Positions 36,827 to 48,669 of a stretch of DNA of 64,000 nucleotides are shown here, piece after piece (the first letter of the stretch is position 1; every line of letters starts with the position of its first letter). Source of the DNA: Chondrilla cf. caribensis (taxonomy: Eukaryota; Porifera; Demospongiae; Chondrillida; Chondrillidae); the NCBI GenBank assembly GCA_964020155.1, contig OZ026550.1:4083852-4147851 (forward strand), in the 5' to 3' direction. The translations under genes were made by a program, and so were the position numbers. The notes beneath the pieces are model-generated. The model saw only the letters and a list, made by a program, of their open reading frames with translations, was not told where the DNA came from and did not search any database.

Positions 36827-38904
36827 ATGGCTTTTCGAAAGTACTTGACTTCTGGGATTCGTGTTCGACAGCTGCAAGGAAAATGGCGTCTGCCACGTCC
36901 CTTCTCCACCACAAGCAACGACAACATCGTAAGAGGACCCTGGCCTGAATTGGACCTCAAAGTCAGAGAAACTCTTTACTCCAACGTGTTTAACCATCAA
37001 GATTTCCCAAGGACCAACACCGCCATCATAGAAGGAGTGTCGGGGAAGAAGGTATCCTACAACGAACTAATGGAGATGATAGGTAACGTAGGTTCCGCTC
37101 TGGTGAAGAGGGGAGTTGAGAAAGACGACGTTTTAGCTATTGTGAGTCCTAATTCGATCGAGTTCGCGGTACAGTTCTTCGCCACTAGTGCTATCGGATG
37201 CGTGATTAGCACTATTAACCCTTCTTTCACGTCTGGCGAGATGGCCTACCAGTTGAAGGACTGCGGAGCCAAGTACATAGCAACCGTATCGAGCATTCTG
37301 TCCACTGTGAAGGAAGCTGCTAGTCAGGTCGGTATCCAAAACGACAAGATTATCGTCCTCGACACTGACGGTGATGGAGAACACATCTCCTTCAACAAGT
37401 TGTTGGAGGACAGTGGTTCTTCCTTCCCGGACGGAGGTGTCCCTGTGGATCCAGAAAGCACAGCATGCTTGCCATATTCCAGCGGTACAACTGGACTCCC
37501 CAAGGGAGTGATGCTATCTCATTGCAACCTCATTGCTAACTTGTGCCAAGTTGACCATCCCCTCTTACTAGATTTTAGTCCAAGTTCCGTATTGTTGTGC
37601 CTCCTTCCTCTATTCCACATCTATAGTATGACTGTGATGCTGTCATATGGACTTAAAAAGGGATCAACACTGGTCAGTCTACCGCAGTTCACCCCGGAGT
37701 CTTTCCTCCATGCCATGTCTGAGTATAACGTCACAGATGCTCTACTTGCTCCACCTCTTGTTCTGTTCCTCGCTAAGTATCCTTCAGTTAACGAGTACCA
37801 GCTTTCAAACTTGAGACAGGTTTTCAGTGGAGCCGCTCCGTTGAGTGGTGAAATGGCCAAAGAAGCTAAGGACCGGCTAGGCCTTGCAATTGTTCGTCAA
37901 GGTTACGGTTTGACAGAAACGAGTCCGGTGACCCACATCTGTCCAGGTGATGTTGACAAACCCAGTAGCATTGGACCACCTATAATAAATACTGAAGTAG
38001 CTGTTGTTGATTCAGAAACAGGTGAACGTCTTGGAGTGGATAAGGTTGGAGAGGTTGTGATGAGAGGACCGCAGATAATGAAAGGCTACCTCAACAGACC
38101 TGAAGAAACAGCAGCTTGCTTGAAGGAGGATGGATGGTTCCACTCTGGAGATATCGGTATGTCATATAATATATATATGTACATACACATCATACTATGC
38201 ATGTATAAACATGTACTGTGTGTGCATTAGTATTATGATTGTGGTAGTGGATATACACAGCACCTGGTGGTATTCCTATATATTTTATTATGCAAGTAAT
38301 CTATACTAACTACTTCATATCAACCTTGAAATATTTTGTTATCAAAATGATTTAGACAAGTGCATGGAGAAGTTTAGGAGAGACCCAACTTTCTAAATTG
38401 TATATTGCTCTATTATTATTACAGTAACTTGAAACATAGTATACATTATGTGTGATAATATGCTGAAAATATTTCACAAACACATGCACACTCACCCATT
38501 TAACTACAGTGACACACAGGGGCATGTACAAACATAGCAACTTGTTTCTTTCTATACTTGTAGGTTACTATGACAGCGATGGTCACTTCTACATTGTGGA
38601 TCGTCTGAAGGAACTGATCAAAGTGAAAGGATTCCAAGTAGCTCCCGCTGAACTGGAGGGGGTTCTACTGACACACCCCCAAGTAGCAGACTGTGCCGTG
38701 GTGGGCGTACCTGATGAGAGATCAGGGGAAGTCCCCAAAGCTTTTGTTGTTCGTAAGACCCCAGATGTATCAGAGAAGGACCTGGACAGGTTTGTGTCCT
38801 CCAAAGTGTCAGCCCACAAGCACTTGAAGGGAGGAGTGGTGTTTGTGGACTCTATACCAAAATCTCCTTCTGGAAAGATTCTCAGAAGATTGTTGAAGAA
38901 TTAA
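36827..38904 (+). CDS. 4CL-like acyl-CoA synthetase, copy 4
   Basis: Two exons, 36827-38156 and 38564-38904; donor G|GTATGT, acceptor ACTTGTAG; about 556 residues. Motifs: [57 protein letters not shown] and [11 protein letters not shown] are intact. The leader RKYLTSGIRVRQLQGKW, PFSTTS suggests mitochondrial import. It is the closest relative of the broken copy 5, with which it shares intron and 3' flank, and is also close to copy 1. AATAAA at 38962-38967. Confidence 0.92.
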
Positions 38905-38961
38905 GACAAACAGGGATATTCTTAACAAGAACTTCACAAAGTACTCTAGTGTATTGGATGG

Positions 38962-38967
38962 AATAAA
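38962..38967 (+). promoter_or_regulatory. poly(A) signal of synthetase copy 4
   Basis: AATAAA 58 bp after the stop; the same signal is conserved after copy 5 at 50808-50813. Confidence 0.7.
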
Positions 38968-39439
38968 TGTATATATTTTTTTGATATAACTCTAGAAAGT
39001 CTAAAAGTATATAAATTATAGAGATTTCATAGGGAATGTATAATTCATACACTTGAATATGATGATAATTATTGATTAATCCATGCATATACATTGTAGT
39101 CTATAATATTATGAGAATGTACATGTAATTGCACTTACGTATATCATGTTATGTCAGCTTGCCTTTGATAATTATAGGACATGGACTAAAGTAATAATCA
39201 TTTTAATATACGTATAGTACAATCCCATTAATGACCTCTATGGCTTACTTATGTCATCACAGTGGATTTACCCAAGTCATGATCAGGCCCAGCTCATTTT
39301 AAACCTGCATGTATTAATATTATAATACGTATGTGTTTGTTGATTCAGAACACTTTCTTTGCTCTATAATGTACATAATATACTATTAATACTATAATCT
39401 TCTCAGAATCTGATAAACGTTCAGATGTTATTCGAGAGC

Positions 39440-40760
39440 ACCTCATGCACCACAGTCAATGTATTGGAGAGAATATGGAAAAAAAACACTTAACTCAATC
39501 TTGTGGGGAGTGAGCGCGTCAACCTGATATTTTCACGAATCTAGCTGGGGATGTGAGCTAAGTTATGAAATCCCATCTCTTTGTGTGCTTTGTATTATTA
39601 TTATTTAAGGTGGTGCTATGTAACCAAATTTTGGCCATACAGTCAATGTACATGTATGGGAGAGAATAGGAGAAAAACACTTAGCACCATCTTGCATAGC
39701 TCGTGGGAGAGGGGGCATGTCAAACCGATATAGTTTAAATAATCTAGCTCAGGATGTGAGCTAAGTTATGAAACATGGACTTCCTATCTCCTTGTCTAAT
39801 TTGTAACAGTTATTCAATGTGGTGCTATGTGGTCAAATTTTGGCCTAGCACCACAGTCAATGTATGGGAGAGAATAGGATAAAATACGTTTAGTGCCATC
39901 TTGCATACCTTGAGGGAGAGTGTCAACCTGATATTTTAAACTAAAAAACAGAGAAAAACACTTAGCACCATGCATCTTGCATTCTTTGAGGGAGGGTGTC
40001 AACCTATTATTTTCAACTAATCACTAGCTGGGGATATGATCGAAGTTATTAAATACTCCCCATCTCCTTGAGGATTGTCTGATGCTCCTGATCTTCATAA
40101 TATATGTGGCTTGTTTTGTCTAGCTACATTCTGAGGTGCTCAATATTTTCATTGTAGGAACATTCTAACATATATAGGTATACCAGTCTGAGAGTAGCTC
40201 TGGACCAAAGATCAGCTTGACATACCCCCTCTGCCATGAGCTACATGATCAAAATTTGCTTACTAATAGTGTTTTTCCTACCATTCTCTACCATACATTG
40301 AAAATAGTAAATATCTCCAAAGTAGCTATTATAGTTACAGGCCATATTTATTTAGAAGATGGAGTGGACTTTGTACTTTTGATCATGACCAATGCTGAGT
40401 CTGGACCAAATGTCAGTTTGACGCGTCCCCTCTACTATGATCTACAACAAAAGATCTAGTCTTAGACTAAGATGCTTTGCTATTTTTATAGGTTTGGAGA
40501 GTGTGGTGCTAGAACCGGAATTTAGCCTCTACATTGTACCAGCTCGAATAACTAAGATTCCAGAAAACATATGGAGCTTGGGATAGTTTCAGAATTTAGT
40601 TGCAATATCAACCTAGGTTAAGACCTAATATGAGCTAGATATTAATTAATTGCCTTTCTGCCATGAGCTCTGGCAAAAGGTGCTTAGCTGTAGTCTCTCA
40701 AATCTCTCCCACACATTGAAATTCCGAATGTAGGTAGAGATTTAGGGCATGTTCAGAGAT
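39440..40760. repeat. repeat cluster with direct and inverted copies
   Basis: A roughly 190-bp unit (GGTGGTGCTATGT.., CAAATTTTGGCC, CAGTCAATGTA, GGGAGAGAATAGGA, AACACTTAGC.CCATCTTGCAT, GGGCATGTCAA, GATGTGAGCTAAGTTATGAAA) occurs about three to four times at 39440-40060. Inverted, diverged copies follow at about 40195-40760 (GACATACCCCCTCTGCCATGAG, ACCATTCTCTACCATACATTG; both inexact). Probably an old mobile element arranged head-to-head. Confidence 0.7.
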
Positions 40761-40790
40761 GGAGTGTATTCCAGAACTGAGTACTTACAG

Positions 40791-41400
40791 GTTGGCTACA
40801 GCACTGTTGCTGTATGACGACTAAGCACTGTGTGTTAATTACGGGTTCACTACAGCACTATTGTTGTATGACTGGACACTGCAGTGTGTTACAGGTTGGC
40901 TACAGCACTGTTGTTGTACGATGACTGGACACTGTGTGTTATGGCTACAGCACTGTTGTTGTACGATGACTGGACACTGTGTGTTATGGGTTGACTACAG
41001 CACTGTTGTTGTACGACGACTGGACACTGTGTGTTACAGGTTGGCTACAGCACTGTTGTTGTACGATGACTGGACACTGTGTGTTATGGCTACAGCACTG
41101 TTGTTGTACGACGACTTGACACTGTGTGTTATGGGTTGTCTACAGCACTGTTGTTGTACGACGACTGGACACTGTGTGTTACAGGTTGGCTACAGCACTG
41201 TTGTTGTACGATGACTGGACACTGTGTGTTATGGCTACAGCACTGTTGTTGTACGACGACTGGACACTGTGTGTTATGGGTTGGCTACAGCACTGTTGTT
41301 GTACGACGACTGGACACTGTGTGTTATGGGTTGACTACAGCACTGTTATTGTACGATGATTGGACACTGTGTGTTACGGGTTGACTACAGCACTAATGTT
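40791..41400. repeat. minisatellite, about 46-54 bp unit, about 13 copies
   Basis: Repeated GGCTACAGCACTGTTGTTGT, then ACGA(C/T)GACTGGACACTGTGTGTTA; unit length alternates because GGGTTG is present or absent between units. Confidence 0.92.
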
Positions 41401-41904
41401 GCAACATAACTGAACTATTTCAACATATGGGTCAAGTATGATGGTTCACGTTTTTTAAAAACATGTTCTGAAACAGTCCTCAACAATTTACTGTTTCACT
41501 GCAATTTATGTAATCTATTTTGAATATTAACAATAAACACACAATTCTTAGGTGTATGCATAAAAACCCAAATTTGGGGAGTTAGCAAAAACCCAAATTT
41601 TGGCTATTATTACAGACAGAAAACAAGCAACATTTATGTAAGATCAGAAGATTCTCTGGGATTATGCGGGACCCAAGGTAACTTTGTTCATAAACAGGTT
41701 GTTATCAAGATATCTAGCAACTGGAATTTATTCAAAACATGTCTGAACATAATTATCACCTTCTTTGGCTGTTTCAAGGGATTATTTTGGATTAATACCC
41801 TGAGAATTGACATGTTTCAACAGTAAACAGGTATGTTTACTGTTAAAACCTGATAAATGTGAGAGAGGGATAAGTCAAGAAATTACTCACATCTTCACAG
41901 GTCT

Positions 41905-42110
41905 TACCTGTTTCAACCAATTGCTGTGGAAACCTGTGGGTCGATGGGTCCAGATTCCTTGTGCTTCTTGCGTGATCTTGGCCGTAGATTGAAGTCCTCT
42001 ACCGGAGAGCCACAGTCATTCACTTACATGTTACAGCGACTCTCCATGACAATCCAGTTGGGGAACACTTCATCTGTGCTGGGCACTTTGGAACAGCCAA
42101 GTCTCCAATG
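41905..42110 (+). mobile_element. 3' end of a retroelement ORF (degenerate)
   Basis: The frame FQPIAVETCGSMGP, LRDLGRRLKSSTGEPQS, MLQRLSMTIQLGNTSSVLGTL resembles the C-terminal tail seen after reverse transcriptase in many invertebrate elements (xPIAVET.G..GP...L..LGRR....TGE....L.QR.S...Q.GN...VLGT). Upstream RT sequence was not found in the preceding kilobase. Confidence 0.55.
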
Positions 42111-42294
42111 TATATTGATTGAATTAATCAATTATTTACCATTACTATTATTTATTATTTATTATTATTATTGTTGTTGTTATTGTTGTCATTATTGTTA
42201 TTATCCATGTATACATATAGCTCGCTATACTTCTTCCAATTCCCCTTATTATTATTATCTCTTATTATTATATCACTTTAGTTTTCTGTACTTA

Positions 42295-42312
42295 TAATTA
42301 ATAATAATAATG

Positions 42313-42354
<42 letters not shown>

Positions 42355-42355
42355 T
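42295..42355. repeat. ATA/TAA trinucleotide repeat
   Basis: AATAATAAT array preceded by TTATTATTG-type sequence from 42130. Confidence 0.9.
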
Positions 42356-42755
42356 ATTATTACCCTTTCAAAATAGAGTTCTCAACTACAATAGTACGCA
42401 CTTCGATCCATGTATTATTGCAACCATAGATCTATGTTGTAACTACTGAGTCAATCGCAATCGCGATTGATCATTTAATTGACACTTTATGACGTAATGA
42501 ATCCATTAACCATAGAGGTAAACATTATAATTAACTGTCAATCACACCGTAATGCATTACTGATTTCAAGTCAATTATGATAATTATATATCCGTTTATT
42601 GTTATTAAAGTAATGTAACCGTATACGTATAGCCCTTATAAGGCAAGGAGTGTCGCGATGACATCATCATAATAACTCTTGCTTCGAGTATTAACGTATG
42701 ACCCTTTCTTCAAGATCTCAACGTCTGAACATACTGACACTCCAACAGTTCAGGA

Positions 42756-45288
42756 ATGTCGTCAATCCAACCTTCGAGCTTCTCCAAGCAGTTCGCCTCC
42801 TTAGAGATAACGGGCATCCAGTTGACGGGGAAGATTCTCGGGAAGGGATCGGACGCCAGCGTAAAAGAAGTCATCTGGGTCGGTACATCGTGTGCAGCTA
42901 AGCAGCTCCACGAAATCCTCCTCGAAGATGACTCTCCCGGCGGAGCCAAGCGGTTCGTTGATAATTTCGAGAAGGAATGCATGACGTGGTCCAAACTAAT
43001 CCATCCTCATATCGTCCAGTTCCTCGGAGTGTATTTCTTGTCGGAGTCTCGTGTCCCCATGTTGATCCTGGAGAAAATGGACACAAGTCTAAGACACTAT
43101 CTGGAGAGCCACAGCAAAGAAAACTTTGTTCTTCCCGACAAAATCTACGTTCTTCGTCAAGTAGCTCAAGCTCTGAGCTACCTCCACAGTCGCAGTCCAC
43201 CCCTTGTCCACCACGACCTCAGTCCGAACAACGTCCTACTAAATGAGGTCTCCTTGCAAGCCAAAGTGACAGACTTTGGTATGACACGAGCCATGGATCC
43301 TTCCAAGATGAGCCACAAGTCATCCGTGAAAGGCACTCAAGCCTTTATGTCACCGGAAGCGCTTGTCGACCCTCCAAAGTATGATGAGAAGTTGGATGTA
43401 TTCTCATATGGGAATGTTGTCATCACTGTGTTAACACACAAATGGCCAAATCCTGGACAACCCACAAGATTGAAAGGAAAGAAGTTGATTGCAGTGAGCG
43501 AACTGGAACGTCGTCAACAGTACCTGGTTCTCTTCACTCCAAAGGAAAATGAACTATTTCTTCCTATTGTTGGCCCTTGTCTCCAGAATGATCCCACCAT
43601 GCGTCCAACGAGCATCCAGCTAGTAACCCAAATGAAACGGATTGAGGAATCTCATCATAGAAGAGTTGAAGACTCTACAGTTATCCCTCAATTGCGTCAG
43701 GATCTTCAGCTGAAAGATGAGCAGCTTAGTGAAAACCATGAGCAAATACAAAAATTTCTTGAAGAAAGTGGTCAACAATGGGAGGAGATCAAGGACCTTC
43801 AAACAGAACGTGGGCAACATATCCTAGAAATCGCTTCTCTCCGCAAAGATCAGGAAGCACTTCGTAAAGATCGAGATCGTCATCTTCAGGAAAATGAACA
43901 TCTTCATCGCCATCTTCGTGTTCTCCAAGAAGAAGTTGATAGATTGACTTCAAAGTCCTCTTCAGTCACACAGGTTGGTATATTGGGATGGGTATCATGT
44001 TTGTGGATTTATTCAGCTACTTCTCACCCACAATATCAGATGTTGTTGTGTATAATGTGTACTTGTATGTAATGTGTGTGAGTGGTCCTATGATGATGTA
44101 ATGTAGTACATACTGAATGTGGAGAATGTCCAAATACCTAAGGAGAAGGTACCTTGTGTCTTGTGTGGATGCTTATTACAATCATGTAATGTGTACATGT
44201 GTGTACTGTGGGTCAATATTATATGTACAGTACAAATTAAGGAACCTTGACATTGTCACCTAATAGTATATAATTATGGCAAAATTATGATAACTTAACT
44301 GTGATTTTCGTTACGATATGTGAGCATGCAAACGAAAAGGACACTTAGCCATTTGTTATCGAAATGTTCAGAATTTATCAAAACCATATAATTTGAAATT
44401 TTCAGTTTTCGTTTAATTCAATCAAATTGCTTATAATAGTGATAAATAACACGTTTTGAATGCGTCGTATCAATATGAAGGGTAATTTTGAGAACGAAGC
44501 ACTTTTGTCAAATGGAGTTATGTGGTTTGATCTTGAATTACTATTGGTCAGTATGGTACTGTAACAATATCTTCAGTATAATGGATCCAGTGGCAAAAAT
44601 GGAAGTGCGCCTGTTTTCCGTTATGACATTGCGTGGAATGACTAAAACAAATATCTGTAGCACATAAATAGTCACTCCTATGATCTAAATTATAGTGTCA
44701 TCGTCTGCAGTGTGGAATAGGCTATTGAACAATAATAACACGCGTTTGACAAAAAATCTCTCAAGGGCCCTTTTTGCTTGCACATACCCATATGACATTA
44801 CTATGGAAGAATTATGATAGGTGGGATCAAAACTATATACAACTGTATTTAGGATTTCACTATGATAGAACCGCAATTAAATCGGGATATTTCAAGAATC
44901 ACAAAAATTAATGAATGTAATTACGAGTGAATTACAATCCATTACTATTTGTGTTACGTTATTTACAACTCCTACAATTGCATTAATGTGTATTTATGAT
45001 TACATTCCGATATGCTGAGTTATCCCATGATGTGCACCATACATGTTTCACTATTGCACGGTGTATGTCAGTGTACTGTACAGACATGTTTCTGTGTGCA
45101 TGTATATCATATACATGTTTTGAACCCTGTATGTGAGAGAGGATGAGTCCCAATGTACGTACAGTACATGCATTATGCACTTATCATGTGTTCACATATT
45201 TAAAACATGTACTTACACATAGTACATATTACAATGTACACATATGATCACATGCATGCCCCATCACACATATCAGGCAAGGAACCTG

Positions 45289-45353
<65 letters not shown>

Positions 45354-46369
45354 ACACACCGGGGAAAATTCAAATGTTGATCAATTCTGCCATTTATCAG
45401 TGCAATATAGAAATATGTAGCACAAAAATTATCTGTGACTGCGATAGCTACATATAAATTCAATAATACTACACTATTTCCTGCAACCATTGCCACTGTA
45501 TAAGCTCAGGCTAGCCCCCACTGATGGTCATCAGCTGTCTAGTAGTATTATTTGTTTATTTCCTTCAGGTTGTGAAGAAGCCACCAAGGAACTGGAAAGA
45601 TATAAAGTGTCAGAGGATACTGAAATGTGGTGGTGGGTGTCGAGGGGTAGCTACAAAAGGGAACCACATTGCTGTTGCTATTCCTAATAGCATTGAAGTA
45701 TATGATAGGAGTAGCAATAAGCTACTGCGCACCATTGGGAAATATCAGCTGGGTGACGGTCTACTTGGTATCACATTCTGTGACCAAGAACGCATTTTAG
45801 TACCGGACTCCGACAATAGCAACATCATAATGTTCACGATACAAGGACAATGCGCTTGTAGGATAGACCGAGGAAGTACCGCATTCCAACCCTATGGTAT
45901 TATTATCAGTCCGGATGGACACATTTATGTTTGTGATGGTGCCAGTGACTGTGTTTGTATTTTTAATGTAAATGGAAAGTTTCTGTTTTCCTTTGGTTCA
46001 CGTGGTAGTGTTGATGAGTGTTTTGATCATCCTAGAGACCTATGTTTTGCCAGTGATGGCTTCCTCTACATCACTGACGTTCACAATAGCAGAATATGTG
46101 TATATGATAAAGATGGTAAATTCATTAGGAAGTTCACCACTACTTACAAACCAACCTGTATAGCTGCCACTGATTGTGGACATCTTATTGTTAGTTCATT
46201 TCAGTCTCACAAAGTCATGATATACACCACTGGAGGTGACTTAGTCCATGTGTTTGGAGAACATGGTAGTAAATTAGGACAATTTATTTGTCCTGATGGC
46301 ATATCAGTAGACAGTGATGGTTTGATTTACATTGCTGATTGTTTTAACCATCGTACTCAAGTGTTTTAA
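42756..46369 (+). CDS. protein kinase-coiled coil-NHL propeller protein
   Basis: Two exons, 42756-43973 and 45569-46369; donor GTTGGT, acceptor TTCCTTCAG; phase 0; 672 residues. Kinase domain about residues 20-300: Gly loop LGKGSDASV, Lys49 in CAAKQL, VHHDLSPNNVLL (His replaces Arg of HRD, catalytic Asp and Asn kept), DFG, SPEA and a late Arg in MRPTS. It should be catalytically competent and resembles the tyrosine-kinase-like (TKL) group. A Gln/Glu-rich coiled coil covers about 300-406. The second exon carries about five or six NHL repeats (PYGIIISPDGHIYVCD, HPRDLCFASDGFLYITD, CPDGISVDSDGLIYIAD), a beta-propeller like that of TRIM-NHL proteins. The exon layout mirrors the kelch gene at 1-2358. 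No signal peptide or membrane segment, so cytosolic. Confidence 0.88.
45290..45359. repeat. CA microsatellite
   Basis: CA array 210 bp before the acceptor in the kinase-NHL intron; CA, not GT, in gene sense. Confidence 0.9.
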
Positions 46370-47245
46370 CTCTCAATGTTCTTTATGCACATGTACTTGT
46401 ACCACTTTTTCTCTTCTAATTGTACTTTGTCAAACGTTATTGTGACAGGTATGAGATTATTGTTGTATTTTTGTTACTGTAAATGTACTATAATTTTGTG
46501 TTTTAAATGAAAATATTCAATAATGATGATGTAATTTCATGTCGTATGAGTCCACCTCTATGGTCACAGATGTCTATTGTGACCATGCCAGTTTTCTTGA
46601 TTATGTCATAATACCTACATTTGATCCCCTGGAATCCATCCACTGTCATAGTCCCAATGGACAGACCTTGTAAGGTAAACGTGGCGCTTATTGTTGATGA
46701 CGTCATTGAAGCTAGTTTCCATCACATCACTTCTTCGAGGTTTGTCAAGCACTTATCTCATTTCTCTCATTTGAACCGTATAATGTGAAGAAATGTGTAT
46801 ATACAAGGACAATTTCGTGAAGAGGAAAGGCCCTATCACCAGGTATGTGCATATATAGTATGGTGAAGTACACTTACATATAGCTATATAGCTATAATAT
46901 TATAGACACTCAGTTTGGTGGGGTTTTAATCCTGAGTCCGAGTTTATATCCATGTTTCACTACTGCACATCACTACTATCATGTAAAACATTGTTTCATA
47001 TATCTTGTCACTTAATAATGACGTTTCTTCCCCAAGTAGTCTTCTGTATTCCCTATCCCTCTACCAGCTAGTACGTGTACATGTAGTTATACCGCCACAA
47101 CTCCTATCATCATACCGACCTATAGCTATATCGAATGACTTGCAACACATTCCCCATCAGCCGTCCTCTTCTCTACTTGCCTATATATCACATCGATCAC
47201 GACCACTCAGTCTCTTCTAATTTAGACTAGTACGTGTACATGTAG
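46370..47245. other. intergenic, no gene recognised
   Basis: AT-rich sequence after the kinase-NHL gene; short open frames only, none resembling a family. Confidence 0.5.
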
Positions 47246-47593
47246 CTATAGTAAGACGGTGTAATTTGTTGGACTGTATCCCACAGCTAGTAGTGTATAG
47301 AGTCTGATGTTGATTTGATCCTGTGCCATTGAGTGCAGTGTATTGTTAAGGAGGTATATTCCATCCTGGTGGTGGAAGTGGTGTGGTGGGACAGTCCACT
47401 CATGAATATTGGTGATGTTGTAGATATTTTGATACTTCCCTAACCATGATGGTGATACCCATGCATTGTTTTGACAATAATTGTGTGTTATTGTTCCAAT
47501 TTTGATGGATTTCATTTCTGATTGCATCCAGTTTGGTACACGATAAGGTGTCCTACAAGCTTGAACCTTTCTATTGAGGAGACTTTGATACAT
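47246..47593 (-). CDS. hypothetical 115-residue ORF
   Basis: Open frame starting with ATG, free of simple repeats, with mixed composition including Trp and Cys (QACRTPYRVPNW, WTVPPHHFHHQDG). No family, no splice partner and no clear regulatory signals were recognised. It may be chance or a transposon remnant. Confidence 0.25.
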   Translation of the reverse strand: MYQSLLNRKVQACRTPYRVPNWMQSEMKSIKIGTITHNYCQNNAWVSPSWLGKYQNIYNITNIHEWTVPPHHFHHQDGIYLLNNTLHSMAQDQINIRLYTLLAVGYSPTNYTVLL

Positions 47594-48257
47594 GAATGTG
47601 GTGTCCTAGTTCCTGAGGTTGAGTAATCCTCAAATACAAGGAACATTGCATGGAATACATATCACATTATTTAAATATAATATTATACATAATACATAAT
47701 ATATGTATATATCCTAATATAAACTACAGTAAATGCAAGTGCGTGCATGCTTTAATTCATTTAACTTTTGTGAATGTGTTAAATAAATTCCTATATACAT
47801 GTATATCATATTATAATATGTGAGTGGATCTGAAAAATAATTTGTAATAATCATGTTATACATTATTATCAAAGCGTCAATACTATGAGTATAATAATAT
47901 TATTATAATAAGGATATTACTGATATCGAAATCAATATCGTCATGTGACACCCATACATGGTCATGGACTGTAACCTTCATTAATTTTTTCTTTGAATAT
48001 GTAAAATTACGTTGGTGTTGGTGGGAATTGGTGATGGAAGATACTCATTACACTAATATTAAAGTATTATTAACTGTCTTATCCATAAAATAAAGTCTGC
48101 CGACCTGCATGAACTTTCACACGTAGATTGGCAATATAACCCCATCATAATGATTATTTTCCAACTAAAGATATCAGATTATAATATTATCAGTCATCAC
48201 CAGTCCTTTCAAGACAAAATGTTCCTTAGACCTCAACATTTGCTTTACGGAACATAT

Positions 48258-48404
48258 GTCAACAACTAGTTCGTGCCATCTCTCTCTGACGTTGGCTGCT
48301 ACTTTGGCTATATCCGTCAGTGACAGGCCAATGGTATATAACAACGTCCTTCTTTATGATGTCTATCCAGTGCAATGGTGGACGCCCACGTGGTCTCTTA
48401 GTGG
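48258..48404 (-). mobile_element. 3' remnant of a non-LTR retroelement ORF
   Basis: The minus strand reads TKRPRGRPPLHWIDIIKKDV and, after a frameshift, GLSLTDIAKVAANVRERWHEL. This is the typical tail after reverse transcriptase in LINE ORF2 (RGRP..RW.D.IK.D......L..A..R..W). Frameshifted, so inactive. Confidence 0.6.
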
Positions 48405-48669
48405 TTAATATTATTATTAATTTACATTTATATATGTGTTGTTGTTAGGTACTTAAAACAGAAGTTAAGCATTGCAGCTGTGGTAAGCATATATATCACG
48501 TATGTATCGAGTGGCCCACGTATACGAGATTATACGGAGTGCAGTCGACACATAGACACTCTAAGCTATAACGGTACGTTGGTTTAATAATAATTATATC
48601 TATGGTTATACGGCAATAAAACATAATATATCGATGGCCCAACGTTTCGGCAGAAACTTTCTACGAGGA

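Noticed and set aside
40861..41384. Cys/Leu-rich ORFs
   Set aside because: Translation of the minisatellite at 40791-41400.
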